Source: Cavia porcellus
Taxonomy: Eukaryota; Chordata; Mammalia; Rodentia; Caviidae
Assembly: GCF_034190915.1 (NCBI RefSeq)
Contig: NW_026947486.1
Location: forward strand, 107,166,812 to 107,230,811
DNA: 64,000 nt
Reading direction: 5' to 3'
Part shown: piece after piece, positions 1 to 11,509 of the stretch
Numbering within the stretch: the stretch's first letter is position 1
Layout: each line of letters starts with the position of its first letter
Position numbers and translations under genes: made by a program
Notes under the pieces: generated by a model
What the model was told of the DNA's origin: nothing
Seen by the model: the letters and a program-made list of their open reading frames with translations, nothing else
Databases searched by the model: none

Positions 1-29
1 GGTGTATGTCATTCCCTGTGGAGCAGCAT

Positions 30-190
30 GCTGAAGGGTACGGCTCTCCCTGACACACTGAACTTTGAGCCACAGTTCTTATGCTTCCTAGCTCTGTACT
101 CTTGGGAAAGCCATATTAAATCTCCCAGCATCTGTTTTATCATCTGTAAAATTAGAATAATGAGTATAGAGCTACTGTCCCTGCTTACAG
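30..190 (+). repeat. MIR SINE remnant
   Basis: The stretch follows the MIR core: a short-exon-like 'cctagctctgtactcttggga' block followed by a 'catctgttttatcatctgtaaaat' block, in the order expected for the plus strand. It is a heavily mutated fossil with no recognisable ends or target duplications. The family name is from recall of the consensus. Confidence 0.6.
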
Positions 191-849
191 TGAACTTTGT
201 TTTTTAGCCTCCAAATTCTCCAGTTTGAATCCCATTTTAGAGAGGGCTTTTAAAAAAAGAAACACTAGTCTTATTTTTTGATCAAGAAAAAGTCTGTTGT
301 TTAAAAACCCAGGAGACTTCCAAAGGATTGGGGTATTATATTCATCACAGTGACTTGACAATTTTTTCAAGTAAAAGTTACTAATAGGAGAAGAGGGAAG
401 ATACATACCCCTTCTGGACTCAGGCATGGCCCGAAGCAGTAGCTTCAAGTCCCAAACTTTCTGAAGACTTCTCATTATTTTAAAAAATATAATTTAATAA
501 GTATCCTATTATAGAACTATTTTTAGTTTCTATACAATGCTTTTTCACTCCAAACCCTGAAGATAGCGCAACAGTCTAGGCAGATACTCCGTGTTTGTCT
601 TTGAAGGTCATGTCAAGGTATTCCAATGTGAGGGTCCTGGTTGCAATATGCTTACACTGGGAAGGTGATGCAGACCGGAGCAGGACTTTACTCAGCTAAG
701 TTGGGCTGGGTTCCGGTAACTATATATGCTTAGAATGTGAATTATATTTTTCTTTTCCTTGCTAGTGCCTTTACCTCTTAATTTGAGCATCTAAATAGGT
801 CTCATGCCATTAGTAGTGGTAGAAATATGAATATTATGTTTGTTTTATG
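191..849. other. Unassigned AT-rich DNA
   Basis: I see no gene, SINE or LTR here. The 96-codon open frame on the minus strand at 185-475 has no recognisable product and overlaps the MIR end, so it is most likely chance. Confidence 0.5.
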
Positions 850-1440
850 TTTTTAAATTTATTTTAATGGATATATAAAATAAAAAATTATATACATTTT
901 GAATGTGTGTATACATTGAGTGATGTTTAAATCTAGTTAAATATATCTATCTCTTCAAACACTCACATTTTCTTTATTTATGCATCCGTTGGTGGACATT
1001 TAAATTGATTCTATTTCTTGAAAGGAACTCTAATGAACATGGGAGTTTAAATATCTCCTTGACACACTGATTTCACTTCCTATGGATATATATCCAGGAG
1101 TAAGATTGCTGGATCATACGGCAGTTCTGTTTTTAGTTTTTGAGGATCCTCATACTGTTTTTGTAGTAGCTGTATTAACTTACTTTCCTACCAATAGTGT
1201 GAAAGCCTTTCCTCCACAAACTTATCTAAACTTGTTTTCCCTTGTCAAATGTATAATTTGCAAATGTTTTTCCCACTTTCTAGGTGATTTCTTCATTCTA
1301 ATTACTGTTTCCTTTGCTGTACAGAAGCATTTTAGTTTTAATGCAGTCTCTTTTTTTATATTTTTGCTTTAATTTCTTATGCTTTCTGGGTCTTGGCCAA
1401 AAGGAAAATGCATGTCCATGGGGTCCTGAAATATTTTCAT
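850..1440 (-). mobile_element. L1 LINE fragment, ORF2 3' region, minus strand
   Basis: Read on the plus strand this is the antisense of the L1 ORF2 carboxy-terminal region. The landmarks are in the right order: 'catccgttggtggacatt', 'gaacatgggagt', 'ggatatatatccaggagtaagattgctggatcatacggcagt', then 'tttcctttgctgtacagaagcat'. Frames are broken throughout, so it is a dead fragment. Confidence 0.8.
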
Positions 1441-1455
1441 TAGTAATTTTTTTTT

Positions 1456-1600
1456 AATTTTAAAAAGCAAACAAAACAAATAAAGCAAAACAGAAAAAAA
1501 GATAGAAATGATATAGAATTTCAAAAAATAGTAGGAAATTAACACTAGTTAATATATTGCATAATGTTATCTTAGAAATAGTTGTTCAGGTTACAAGATT
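1456..1600 (-). mobile_element. Possible single monomer of the L1 3' UTR array
   Basis: The stretch begins with a ttttaaa motif followed by A-rich 'caaacaaaacaaataaagc', then an 'agaatttca' mark about 58 bp in. This is the same order and similar spacing (58 versus 61-66 bp) as the first monomer of the arrays at 34.8 and 45.1 kb. Only one unit is seen, so the assignment is weak. Confidence 0.4.
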
Positions 1601-1637
1601 GTTTGATCATTTTGTTATGTCTAGATCTTGTAACCTG
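1587..1637. repeat. Perfect 13-bp inverted repeat, 25-nt loop
   Basis: The arm caggttacaagat at 1587-1599 is matched exactly by its reverse complement atcttgtaacctg at 1625-1637. No transposon ends or target duplication could be tied to it. Confidence 0.8.
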
Positions 1638-2738
1638 TGTATTTTTTTAATGTGGAGAATGCTACATGTTTTTAAAGTCTTTTTTCTGGTGGAATATGTA
1701 AGCTGAAAAATCTGCATGAACTTTTACTTCTTTGGGGATAAGGTTTAAGATGATGAATTTAGATTTTCAAAGTAAAGATTTTTTTTTGGCTTTTCAGATC
1801 TATGAGTGTGTTTTTCTAATTTCTCCCCCTCTCTCACATTTACCTTTGCCGATACCTTACATGGTAGGAAGTGTTTTGCAGATGCAGTTCCTAGTGATGC
1901 TACCAAAAATATAAATATTGATATTCATTACACAAATATTTTCTACTGGTATCCCATTAAAGCAAAACTCAGCTGTCATTCATAAATCGCTTTGACCAAG
2001 ATGAGTACAATCTTCATGGAGTAAAAAGCAGGAAAGCTTGTAATCAATTCCACTTTAGTGAGGTCAGGAAAAAGTAGCTTCCACAGAGATATTTGGACAG
2101 CAAGTAGCACAGTGCTTTGTAAGTGGACATTTCTTTACTAAAGTTTTAAAGTTTTCTGGTTTTTTGGTTCTAAAGTTTTCACGTTTGGAGGGGAGCCTGA
2201 GACACAAAGCTAATAAAGAGAAGCCTGAGGGAGAATCTTTGTGCTAACAGAATACAAGATTTCTTTCTTGGAAATTCTCTTTCAAATTACCTTGAAACAA
2301 ATCACTGCTGGGCTCTGGCATTGGCTATGTAAGTTTCTGCCTATTTAGTGGCACATGTATTATATGCATCTCATGAAGTCAGGTGTGTCAGTAACTAGAC
2401 ATCTGTTAGAGGCAGTGTGAAGAGGCAAGGTATGTGATCGCAGATCCTCTTGCTGACTGAAGTGCTGTGTTTCTGCTATTTGATTTTGTCTGAGGAACTC
2501 TAAGTCATGCCGGGCAAAGTTTGCAACTGAGGTGTGACTCTGTGCTCTGTTACCTTCTCACAGCCTGTCAGAAATGCTCATTTGAGGACTATGCAAACTC
2601 TCTGTGGATTCCCAGGTGAGCTTTTCATATGTGGCCTCCTTGCTAATCTGACAGCTCTCAGACACATAAACATCATACTCAGGGGAAGATTGAGAACGGA
2701 ACAAAAAGTGTCCATGTAGGACTAGTGGCCTCACTCAC
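1638..2738. other. Unassigned DNA
   Basis: Nothing recognisable apart from short homopolymer runs. The 60-codon frame at 1732-1914 has no family resemblance. Confidence 0.5.
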
Positions 2739-3205
2739 TTTTATGGTTTAGATCTAAAATGCCCTCCCCAGTCTCATGTGCAGAGTTGGGATATTCTAGA
2801 GATGACTGGGTGCTGGGGTATTGTACTAGTCAGTGGGTTAATTGTGCAATACTCTGTTGGGAAGCGGAGACAGGTTTGAAGAGGCAGATTACGGGGTTCC
2901 TGACCTAGAAGGCTGAACTTTTGCCCACAGCTCCTCCCTTCTCTCTTGGGTTCTTGATTACCACGAGTTGAAGGCTTTCCTTTACTATGCTTTTCTACCA
3001 TTTTGTTTCTGCCTTGGAGTCAGCCAAATGTAGGCTAAACCGTAACCCAAAGTAAACCTTCCATTTTTTAAATTGTAGGTGTCTAATAATTTGTCAGAGC
3101 TGTAAAAAGTGACTAAGACAGGAAATTGGTACCAGAGAAGTGGTATCTTTTTAGTGACTGTATCTGATCAGTTAGTTTAGAAGCTTTTGGAATTGGCTCA
3201 TATAC
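2739..3205 (+). mobile_element. MaLR LTR plus start of internal region
   Basis: The 2739-3120 part opens with a ttatggttta motif (ancestral TGTTATGGTTT) and closes with 'aaagtgactaagaca', the usual MaLR 3' end. An internal-region start follows at once: 'ggaaattggtaccagagaag', the MaLR primer-binding-site area. About 80 bp of internal sequence is recognisable before similarity fades. It is therefore a 5' LTR of a provirus truncated in its internal region rather than a clean solo LTR. Confidence 0.75.
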
Positions 3206-3589
3206 TACCTTTCTGAAATGTTTTTCAAAAGTTTTTCTTCCAAGGAACTGCCATTTTCTCATTACTAAAGTGACAAAGCCAGGACACACACAAACACACA
3301 CACACAATTCAATTTGCAATTAAATCTAAACCAATTACATCATATGTTCAGTATTCGTGTTTCCTGGCACTCCAACTGGGTGGTAAGGTAGGAGTCTCTT
3401 ATATCTACCATTGCTTGTTTTGCCATCATCTGGCAACTGATTAACCTTCATCTATGTAACTAGATGAAGGTGTGCTAAGTTAAATGCCACTGAAGTGCTC
3501 TTGTTGCTTGTAGAATTCCTGAGTTTAGAATTTCTACCTACAGCTCTTTGGCTTTTGTCTTCTTAACTTCATTTCCTTAATCTCTTTCG
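3206..3589. other. Unassigned DNA with short CA run and a hairpin
   Basis: It contains an interrupted (CA)n at about 3283-3306 and a perfect 11-bp inverted repeat (accttcatcta at 3444-3454, tagatgaaggt at 3461-3471, 6-nt loop). No gene or named repeat is seen. Confidence 0.55.
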
Positions 3590-3800
3590 CTCAGTGACTG
3601 TGTGGATCCCTACCTCCACACTTTCCCTCACCATTATTGAAAAGGTTACACATGAAACTGTATGACATGCTACTTGGCATATAGCAGGGATTGTGTTAAT
3701 GCCCCCAGAATGCCCTTCTCTTCCCCTGGTACATGATCATTTGGTTTGTGAGTTTCTTGTTCAAGTGTCACTTTCTCTATAAGGAATTCTTATACCTAAT
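3590..3800 (+). repeat. Possible MIR/L2 3' end fragments
   Basis: A 'gctacttggcatatagcaggg' stretch resembles the 'gcctggcacatagtaggtgc' end shared by MIR and L2. A following 'caagtgtcactttctctataagg' stretch resembles an L2 segment. The pieces are short and diverged. Confidence 0.35.
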
Positions 3801-3839
3801 AAAAACGTGCATAGTTACCCAGGTTAGAAAATATCATAA

Positions 3840-3955
3840 CATTCCTTTATCCTTTAATCTGAAAGTTGAACTTGTTTTCTCTATTTTACATTAGAAGAAA
3901 CTGACATTCAAGGAGAAATGAATCTGGCTACATTCATATAACTAAAAATGGTGCA
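3840..3955 (-). repeat. MIR remnant, minus strand
   Basis: 'ctctattttacattagaagaaactgacattcaag' corresponds to the reverse-complement MIR segment that usually reads 'ccattttacagatgaggaaactgaggc'. A 19-nt A run follows at 3966-3984 but has no poly(A) signal in front of it. Confidence 0.45.
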
Positions 3956-4071
3956 TTTGTCCTGCAAAAAAAAAAAAAAAAAAAGGAAAATATAACCAGT
4001 GTCCAAGAACTACTCAGAACTTGGGATAAAGGTTTTTATACACTGGTACTTGAAAATTTCCCCAAAGGTCC

Positions 4072-4408
4072 TGTAATGAAGTCTTGGTCTGCATGCTAGG
4101 TCAGAGTTTCATCACTAGTAGGTGATGAAACTCTTCAGAATTGGAGCTTAATTGTGTCATAAAGGCATGCCTTGGAAGGGGATATTAAGACTGCAGACCC
4201 TTAGTGTCTTTATTTGTTTCGCAGCAGCTTTGAGGAGGCAGCATTTTGTTCTCCCACCATGATGCTCTAATTTGCCACAGGCCCCAAGGCACCTGGGCCA
4301 AACTACCATGGACTGAGTCTTCCTAAACTGTGAACCCAAACAAACATTTTAAAAATATAATTGATTTACTCATGTGTTTGTTATAACAGTGGACAGTCAG
4401 CTAACACA
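4072..4408 (+). mobile_element. MaLR-type LTR
   Basis: The element runs from 'tgtaatgaagtcttggtct' to 'cagctaacaca'. Inside, 'gccacaggcccc', 'accatggactgag' and an 'aaactgtgaacccaaacaaac' stretch match the 3' half of an old ERVL-MaLR LTR. No matching 5-bp flanks were found. A perfect 13-bp inverted repeat (4103-4115 with 4122-4134) lies in its 5' part and is described separately. Confidence 0.65.
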
Positions 4409-4534
4409 AATATTTAACTTTCAAATTTTGTCTTTTTTACTTCTTACCAAAGTGAGTGTGTTGAATGTTTAAAATAATTTTAAAATTGCTAGATTATTTT
4501 TAAAGAAACAAAATAAGCCTTACCTTCTTTGCTC

Positions 4535-4853
4535 TGCTGTGTTTTACACATGCCCTCTAAATTTCCTATGTTGGAATCTGACGTTTAGATTGATTATTGA
4601 AGATTGATTAGTCATTTTGAGAGTGGTTCCGTTATAGAAGTAGACTCTCTGGATTGCTATTCGCTGTGTCTCAATGTGTGATGCCTTGTGGTATATCAAG
4701 ACTGCAGAGTTCATACTAACAAGAACCTCACCAGATACAGACACCCTCTCACTAGCTTTCCAACCTCCGGAACAGTGACTCAAAACAAACTTCTTTACTT
4801 TATAAATCCCTCAGATGTAAAGTCAGTTAAGGGAACACCAAGTGGACTAAGAT
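4535..4853 (+). mobile_element. MLT1-like LTR
   Basis: The order of landmarks fits MLT1: a degenerate start near 4535, 'atgccctctaaatttcctatg', 'gaacctcaccagatacagac', 'ccaacctccggaacagtga', and a 'gtggactaaga' end. It is strongly diverged, with no target duplication seen and no coding content. Confidence 0.6.
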
Positions 4854-7116
4854 AAATTCTGCATAGAAAATTGCAATCTAGAGTATAAGCTTCAAAGAAG
4901 CCACTTCTTGTTACCTGACTTGTGTTTTCACTTCCTTTTTAGTATTTTTCATCAGCTTATTTTCCTCCTAGCTTAGCAGGTAGCCAGTGTGCAGAGTTGG
5001 AGTAGCATAATATATATTTAGTGCTGATGTTATCAAATAAGAAGAGTTTAAATTTTAAGGAAAAACTTTTCTATCTGTACTTCATATTATCTTCTCAAAA
5101 GAAAAAATATGTATCATGATTTCAATTGGACAAATAATAATGCTGTTTTCCAAATGCTGTGACCCTTGTAGAGATCCTGATGTCTGGTATATTTGATCTT
5201 TTGCTCTCTTCAGCTGTTACAGCATACGAAGCCAGGAAGGCATACAATGCACATTCATTCACGGAAAATAAACAGATGAATGAAATGGTTACTACTCCTA
5301 TGAAAAACCTAGATGGGATCAACTTTTAGCTTCTAAAATATCTAAATTTAGGAGGAAAATACAGCAACTATTAATGTGCAAAATAGACTAACAAATAATT
5401 GAACATTTTGAACTATAGTTCATGTGCTAGAAAATCAGAGGCAAGTCTTCAGTGCTTATTTTCTGAAGGTTTCAGTGGGCGCTGATGATAAAAATATGCC
5501 AGAGTTCCTTCTGAAATGTTGGTGTTGAAACTGACATTTTTTAAGTATGAGAAGAATTTAGTACATCAAAAGGAAGTCAATCTAAGGTTATTGTTCATGA
5601 TTATGTTTCTCCTCAGCAGACACTTTCATGATGAAAGAATTTAATAAGTCAAATATATCTATTTGCCACTCAAGAAATTCAGGAATTTTGGCGGCATGCT
5701 ATTGGTGGAATTAAGAAATACCAAAACTTCAAAAACTGTTGCGTTTTAATAACCAAGTATCCCAAAGAGAAAATGACAATGTGGTGATATTATGGGGCTC
5801 CTGGGTCCTCAATATGTGATGTGAAATGAGATGCAAGGATGCAACCTGTGCTGGAATTTGAAGACAAATACATGAAAGAAGGATGTTATTTATATGTTGA
5901 AATGACAATATTTGGTATGTAATAAGCTAAAATGCATTGTTGGCCTTTTTATTTGTATTTTTTAAAATGTGGCTGTTAGAAGCAAAGTGCATAAGTAGCT
6001 CATCCCATGGCTCCTAGGAAAATTCCAATTCCATTGGATAGCGCAGGTGTAGGCAGATGAAAACGGAAGTGAGAGAGGGGAAAGAAAGTAGGGATGTGGA
6101 CATAGTGAGGAGAGGGAAACTGAGGCTCAGTGTAGGACAGCAGTTTTGAAAGCGGGACTGCATATATTAAACTTCGTAGTAAAATTATTTGGAACCTGTG
6201 AATATTGCTTAAAATATAGCTTTAAGGGTAGCTTAGAAGTGTTAGATTAGTCTTTTTATCCTTATTTACCCAAAGAATGTACTTGATATTTTGGATTCCT
6301 TCATCTATAAGTTCTTTTAGGGGGACCATTATCAACTTTCAAGTGACTCTATGATGCATTCTTATCTTTAAAATTTGATCTCATTTCATGTAACTTAAGT
6401 AAATGATTTGTATTATTGACACTTTTACTACTTTTTGGAAATCAATGCTCTTTTTCTCTGATTTTTGTATATTTAATATTTGAAAATGTTCAACAAACTT
6501 TGAAGAATCATTTTAGGAAAAAAATGGAGTTGTTAAATTTGTCTTTTAATCCTTCAATTACATTTTAATCATTTTATCATCTTTTTTTGTCTCCAAGAAT
6601 TATTGATTGCTGGCACTTAAGAAATCAGCCATCATAGCTTTGTATTTCAAAAATGTCTCTTTTGACCTCAGATAATAATCATAGCAGTTTGGTCTTATTA
6701 TTTTGTAATTGCATTTTTTAAAAGCTAAAATCTAATGTACAAATGAAATTCAGAAATCTTTTCATTTACTCAGTACATTCGCTTAACATTAAGTGGAAAG
6801 TATAGAGCTGAAGGAAAAATATTGACTAGAAGGAGGGAAAGTATTTGGATTAGTTAATAATAATAGAAAAAGTCAAATTAATAAGCTGAGGACAAACTCT
6901 TTAGGTCAGCTAGGTCTTCAGGTAAGAAAGAGACTTTCGGTGAAGAAGGTACAAACGTTTAGATGAAACACCAGTGAATAACGGTTTGCATTCTTCTAAT
7001 GACAAAAATTCTGGCACCGAAAAGCAGAGTGAGAAGCAGAACAGATGGACTTCAAGGTCCTGGGCAAGCTCCATTGGTCATAGTCCATTCTCAGTTGCTG
7101 TGGCACTAGGACTGTG
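4854..7116. other. Unassigned AT-rich DNA, 2.3 kb
   Basis: No gene, LTR or SINE could be supported. The 66-codon minus frame at 5122-5322 has no recognisable product. The absence of obvious repeats over 2 kb makes this one of the longer candidate unique-sequence blocks in the window. Confidence 0.5.
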
Positions 7117-7448
7117 TGTTAGCGTTTTGTCATAGTGACACCATAACGAACCAAGGCCACTTAAAATGATTTTAGGCTGGTTTCTGAGTTCAAAGGCTTC
7201 AGCTAATATTCACTTGGCATCACTGCTACTGGCAATGGGAATGTAGAACGTCACATAGAAGACCATGTGGTGAAGAAAAGCAGCTCACCTCACAGCTGAC
7301 AGCAGGTACAGAAAACAGTGAGAACCAAGGACAAATCGTACCCTTCAAAAGCACAGTCCCAGTGACGTAACTTCCTGTCACTAGGAAGCACCCCTAGATT
7401 TTCCAGCACCTCCCAATAATGCCAACCGGATAGGACAAACCTGTAACA
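7117..7448 (-). mobile_element. MaLR-type LTR, minus strand
   Basis: In plus orientation it opens 'tgttagcgttttgtcatagtgac' and closes 'aaacctgtaaca', the reverse complement of a TGTTA...-type LTR start. 'gcagctcacctcacagc', 'gtgacgtaacttcctgtcac' and 'cagcacctcccaataatgcc' are typical of this LTR class in reverse. No clear target duplication. Confidence 0.7.
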
Positions 7449-7463
7449 TATGCCTTTAGAAGA

Positions 7464-7900
7464 TGTCTTAGTTTCTTTTCTTGTTGCCAGGGCAGAATCC
7501 CCAACATTTGTTTGTTAGATGAAGAAATGTTTATTCAACCTCATAATTCGTAGAGTTTCAGCTCATGACCAGCTGGATCCAAAGCAGGTTGGCATGACAG
7601 AGGGGCATCACAGAGGAGAAACAGCACATGGCATGCCAGGCAGAAAGCAGCAAGAAGCTAAAGCAGTGGCAGCCTCCCTTCTCCACACCCTGTCAGGTGG
7701 TGCCACACACACCCAGGTGGGCCTTCCCACTCCCCACACCCAGAACTGTGCTAAATCAATTAGTGTATTAATCTATATCACATGCCCTTAATCCTGGTAT
7801 CAAAGCCTTAATCCATATTCACACACCCCAGATCCAGCTACCTCCAAAAAGCCCTACCTATGACCACAATAAGGGGGGGATTTAGGTATAAGCCATAATA
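7464..7900 (-). mobile_element. MaLR solo LTR with target duplication, minus strand
   Basis: The 437-bp element starts tgtcttagtttcttttc and ends agccataata, the reverse complement of a TATTATGGCTT LTR start. The flanking pentamers gaaga (7459-7463) and gagga (7901-7905) match at four of five positions, as expected for an aged ERVL-type 5-bp duplication. It closely resembles the LTR at 46,808-47,234. The 90-codon frame at 7519-7791 lies inside the LTR and is not a gene. Confidence 0.8.
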
Positions 7901-8861
7901 GAGGACTTTTGTGACTTAAAGCATAATAATCTCTCTCTTTCCTGGTAACATTAAAATGAGAAAACTACATGAAAATAAACAATAATTGCTATTGGGTTTG
8001 GCGTATGTTTTATTGAATTCCTTTTTCGAGAAATTTCTTGAAAGAAGTTTAGGACAGGTAAATGAAGTGAAAAAAAGTTTTCATAAGGGGAATTTAAATA
8101 TTACAGAGTCAGCTTCAGCCTTTACTCGTGAGAGGACTTCCAGATACTCCAGTTGTTGTTCCTGAGTTTGGTGGAATCAATGCAAAGTAAAAATTATGCA
8201 GTTACAAATCCACATTCTGTCTGCAGCCTACTTTGGCATCAGTATTCAGAAAGACACCTCAGATGTCAAGGAACGTGAACTGGGAAAATAGATGTCCACT
8301 GACCTTATACATTGCCGGAGGGTCACACTGATTTAGACAGCTTGTTTTTTGAATCGCTCTCAATGCTTACCATTATCCTTGGGCAGGCCATTAAAGCAGG
8401 ACATTAGGAAGTAGAACAGCAAACACAGACTCCGTCTTTCAATTTATCTTTATAGCGGACTATTTTAGAAGGCGGCTGCTATTCAGGTAACAGATGAAAT
8501 GCATTTACTTAGGTTCAACTAAGAAACAAAGAAAATGAAATCCTGTAAAAATAAACTATATCATAGAGTACATAAAGGACAAATATATAAGAATCCGAAA
8601 CAAAATTAATTGAGATTATACCCTACAATGTTACAGCAATACTGCCACTATAGGTACAGGTTCCTTTATGTAGCCAGCTATGCTTAAGTAGTTACATACT
8701 CATTTCCTAACAAACCTCATCATAGTTCGGTGGAGCTTTTTCCTTTTTTAGCTATGGATGAATACTGTATGCATGCGTAATGATTATTATTAGTTTGGGG
8801 GAGAAAACTTGGTTTAAAAATGAGAAAGAAGAAAATAGTTAATATTAAAGAAGAATGTGAA
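7901..8861. other. Unassigned DNA
   Basis: No gene or repeat recognised. The part at 8,100-8,350 has slightly higher GC content and no visible repeat, so it may be unique sequence. Confidence 0.5.
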
Positions 8862-8862
8862 G

Positions 8863-8990
8863 ACTGGGGATTTAGCTCAGTGGTATAAGAGATTGCCTGG
8901 CAAGTGCGAGGTTGTGAGTTCAATCTCCGGTACAAAAAAAAATAATAATAATAATAGTAAATAAATAAAATAAAAATAAAAAGTAAAATG
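8863..8990 (+). mobile_element. ID SINE, older subfamily
   Basis: It has the tRNA-Ala-derived ID body: 'ctggggatttagctcag' with the A box, then 'gttgtgagttcaatctccggtac' with the B box, then an A-rich tail that has turned into (AAT)n/(AAAT)n up to about 8990. Its middle (gattgcctggcaagtgcg) and its lack of a GATAAAAA 3' end separate it from the other three ID copies. RNA polymerase III elements of this kind are non-coding. Confidence 0.9.
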
Positions 8991-10138
8991 TGATATTTTA
9001 GTTTAAAAATGTAACTGAGTTGTACCTAGAAAAGAATACATGAATCTTAGCATAAGAATATTGTTATACAGTGTCCTAGACTGGAGAAAGCATTAGAGAC
9101 TTGAAATGATTGTACCTTTAATTAAATTTCCCCAGAGTTAGATATAGTTTAGCTTTTAATCTAAATGTGCATATATCCCACTGATAAACAAGGTGGAGGT
9201 CAGAGAGAAGGGTAACAGCAAAGCAATATCCTTTATGGAAAGGAGAAGGAATTCTGTTTTTGGTTGTTGTTGTTCTCACACTTATTCACTGAGTAATGCA
9301 AGTGTTAGGTTACACTGCAACACTTAAACTCAAGGAAAATATTCTCAGTATTTTTGCATTTCATTATAAGTACTTAGACTAAAATTCATGATCGGTGAGT
9401 GATCTTTAAAAGAAAACTTGAGTTGAGAGCTGGAAATCTCCTTCCCCCTCAATCCAAAAGGAAGTTTTAAAGAGGTGCTAGAAAATATTTTTTAGAAAGT
9501 AATGCCTTATTTCAGCTAAACTGTGCATATATTTAGATACACCTTCACTAAATGTCAAGATTCTGCAAAGCAAGATCTCCAGAGGAAAGAAAACCATAAA
9601 TATCACATAGACAGGCATCTGTTCCTATGCTTTGATTTAGACTTTTAGAGTGTCAGATAAATTTGGTGACAAAGGAGTGTAATTTGAGAATAATACCACA
9701 CCGTATGTGGCTTATATGGTATGCTTTACTTACTCTGCTCTGTACTTACATTATCACAACGTTAGATTGATCGAATCATAAAATTTAATACTCAGAGTGT
9801 ACATTTTGCTACCTTTTCTGCATATTTTATTAACAGAAGTTATACTGTACCTTTTCTGCATATTTTATTAACAAAAGTTATACTGAAATATTTCATATTT
9901 CAGAGATCCACCTATAAAGTTTCTGAGAAAGCTACATAACTTACTAGCTTAGCTGCATGTATAAGCAAGCAATTAACCATTAGTCAGGTTGGATATTTTA
10001 ATGGACCCTGTGCAATGACTATAATAAAAATATGTATCAAAATTTAGGTTTGTAATTAATTCTAAATGGCAGGTTAATGATATGTAGGATGGTATTTTCA
10101 AAATACATAGATATTTGTGAAATTTAAAAAGATAAATA
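8991..10138. other. Unassigned AT-rich DNA
   Basis: No gene or named repeat recognised; it contains the 38-bp tandem duplication listed separately. Confidence 0.5.
9810..9885 (+). repeat. 38-bp tandem duplication
   Basis: Units 9810-9847 and 9848-9885 are identical except for one G/A difference (aacagaag versus aacaaaag). The unit begins taccttttctgc and ends gttatactg. Confidence 0.95.
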
Positions 10139-11096
10139 TTAGAGTATTATCTTGCAGTCTTTGCTATTTGCTTCCCAAGCTCCCAGAAATATCTTCAAAT
10201 ATTTAAGATTATCATTTTTGTAAAAATGGAAGTTCTGTTTATAAGATGGGCAGTAGAACAATCTCCAAGCATAACTAGCTGTAAATTTGTCAGATATTGC
10301 AGCTCGGGACCTTGAAGAACATGATTGACAGAGACACAGGGGTATAGACCCCCAAGGTTTATAATTCTGCATGGTTGGAGCATGCCTGAACGGTTTCCAA
10401 CTGAGGAGGTCATTTGAATGCTTTAAAAATACTTTCTTCATGACATGTGCTGCAATCAGCCTTCAAAGTACCATCCCTAATATCTCAGGGTGATTGCCTC
10501 CATGAAGGTTTTAAATCTGGCATCTAATTTGACAAATCTCTTTTTCTGTGAATCAGAAACTACTTTAGCATTGGAAGTGGGTTGTCGATCCTGTTTATTA
10601 TGTTCTGGGACCTTATAATTCATTAGGGAAGAATAAAGGATCCGTGTGTAGCTAGTAGCATGCAGCATGAAAGCTACTAGACCATAACCTAAGGGTACAG
10701 AAAGCAAGATAAGCAAAAATTCAAGGCTTCAGGGGTGGAAAGAAAAGGCAGAATGTGAGAGGATCTAGAAAGGATGACAACATGGAGTGTGGGCACTGAT
10801 GAGACCTCTAGGTCGACTGCAAATCTCAAGCCATTATAGTGTTCTTCATTTTTCTTGGCAAACATAGTCCTTTTCCATTGAAACAAGGAAAAGAGACTTC
10901 TCAAGGTTAAATATATATTCAGGGACTCTGCCATTATTATATTTTTAATTTCAGGAAAGCTAAACTGGCTGTTATTCAAAGTTAATTTTGACATTCTGCA
11001 ATTTTCTGGGTGGTGGTTAGAGAGCACTACTGCTGGTACTGTATGCTTGGATAACTTCAGCTCAAACCGAGACCCAGGCCTCAGCTGTATAGGCAA
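10139..11096 (-). other. Block with several open minus frames; unknown
   Basis: Read on the minus strand, open frames of 135 codons (11096-10689), 79 codons (10716-10477) and 100 codons (10441-10139) follow each other with small shifts between frames. The 135-codon frame is among the longest in the window. I recognise no domain, signal peptide or catalytic motif in any of them, and there is no promoter or poly(A) tail. A splice-acceptor-like stretch, gctttctgtacccttag, ends near 10,690 on the minus strand. It may be a decayed retroposed or retroviral segment, unique non-coding sequence, or chance. Confidence 0.25.
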
Positions 11097-11509
11097 AAAC
11101 AGAATAAATGAGGCAGATGTTTCACTGACTTCTGCTCATTTGAATCTGCTCTGTGCAGAAGGGAGATGTTGTTTGCCTCAAATTATTTAAGTACCAGCAT
11201 TTGTCACTCCTGTAATTCACTTACCACCACCAGTTATGCAATTACTTTAACTGCAAGCCACTTACATCTTAGTCAGTTCTACTGTCTAAAAATATGTCCG
11301 CTTTTATTTGAAGAGCCAAGATTGAAACTGTCACTTGGGACCGTCCCAAAACTTTGCTAATTGTGCACTTGAAATTCAGCAATATTTGAATTAATTTTTC
11401 TCTTGAATTTAAAAATAAATCAGTCATGTCATATTTTCCATTTATCATTATCATTCTGATGAGAATTGGAAGTTGGGTGGCCTAAAAGGCCACTCACCTT
11501 GTTAAGCAT
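11097..11509. other. Unassigned DNA
   Basis: Nothing recognised. Short frames on both strands overlap each other and look like chance. Confidence 0.5.

Noticed and set aside
3966..3984. Processed pseudogene tail (A19)
   Set aside because: No AATAAA lies within 30 nt upstream, and the preceding sequence looks like a MIR scrap.
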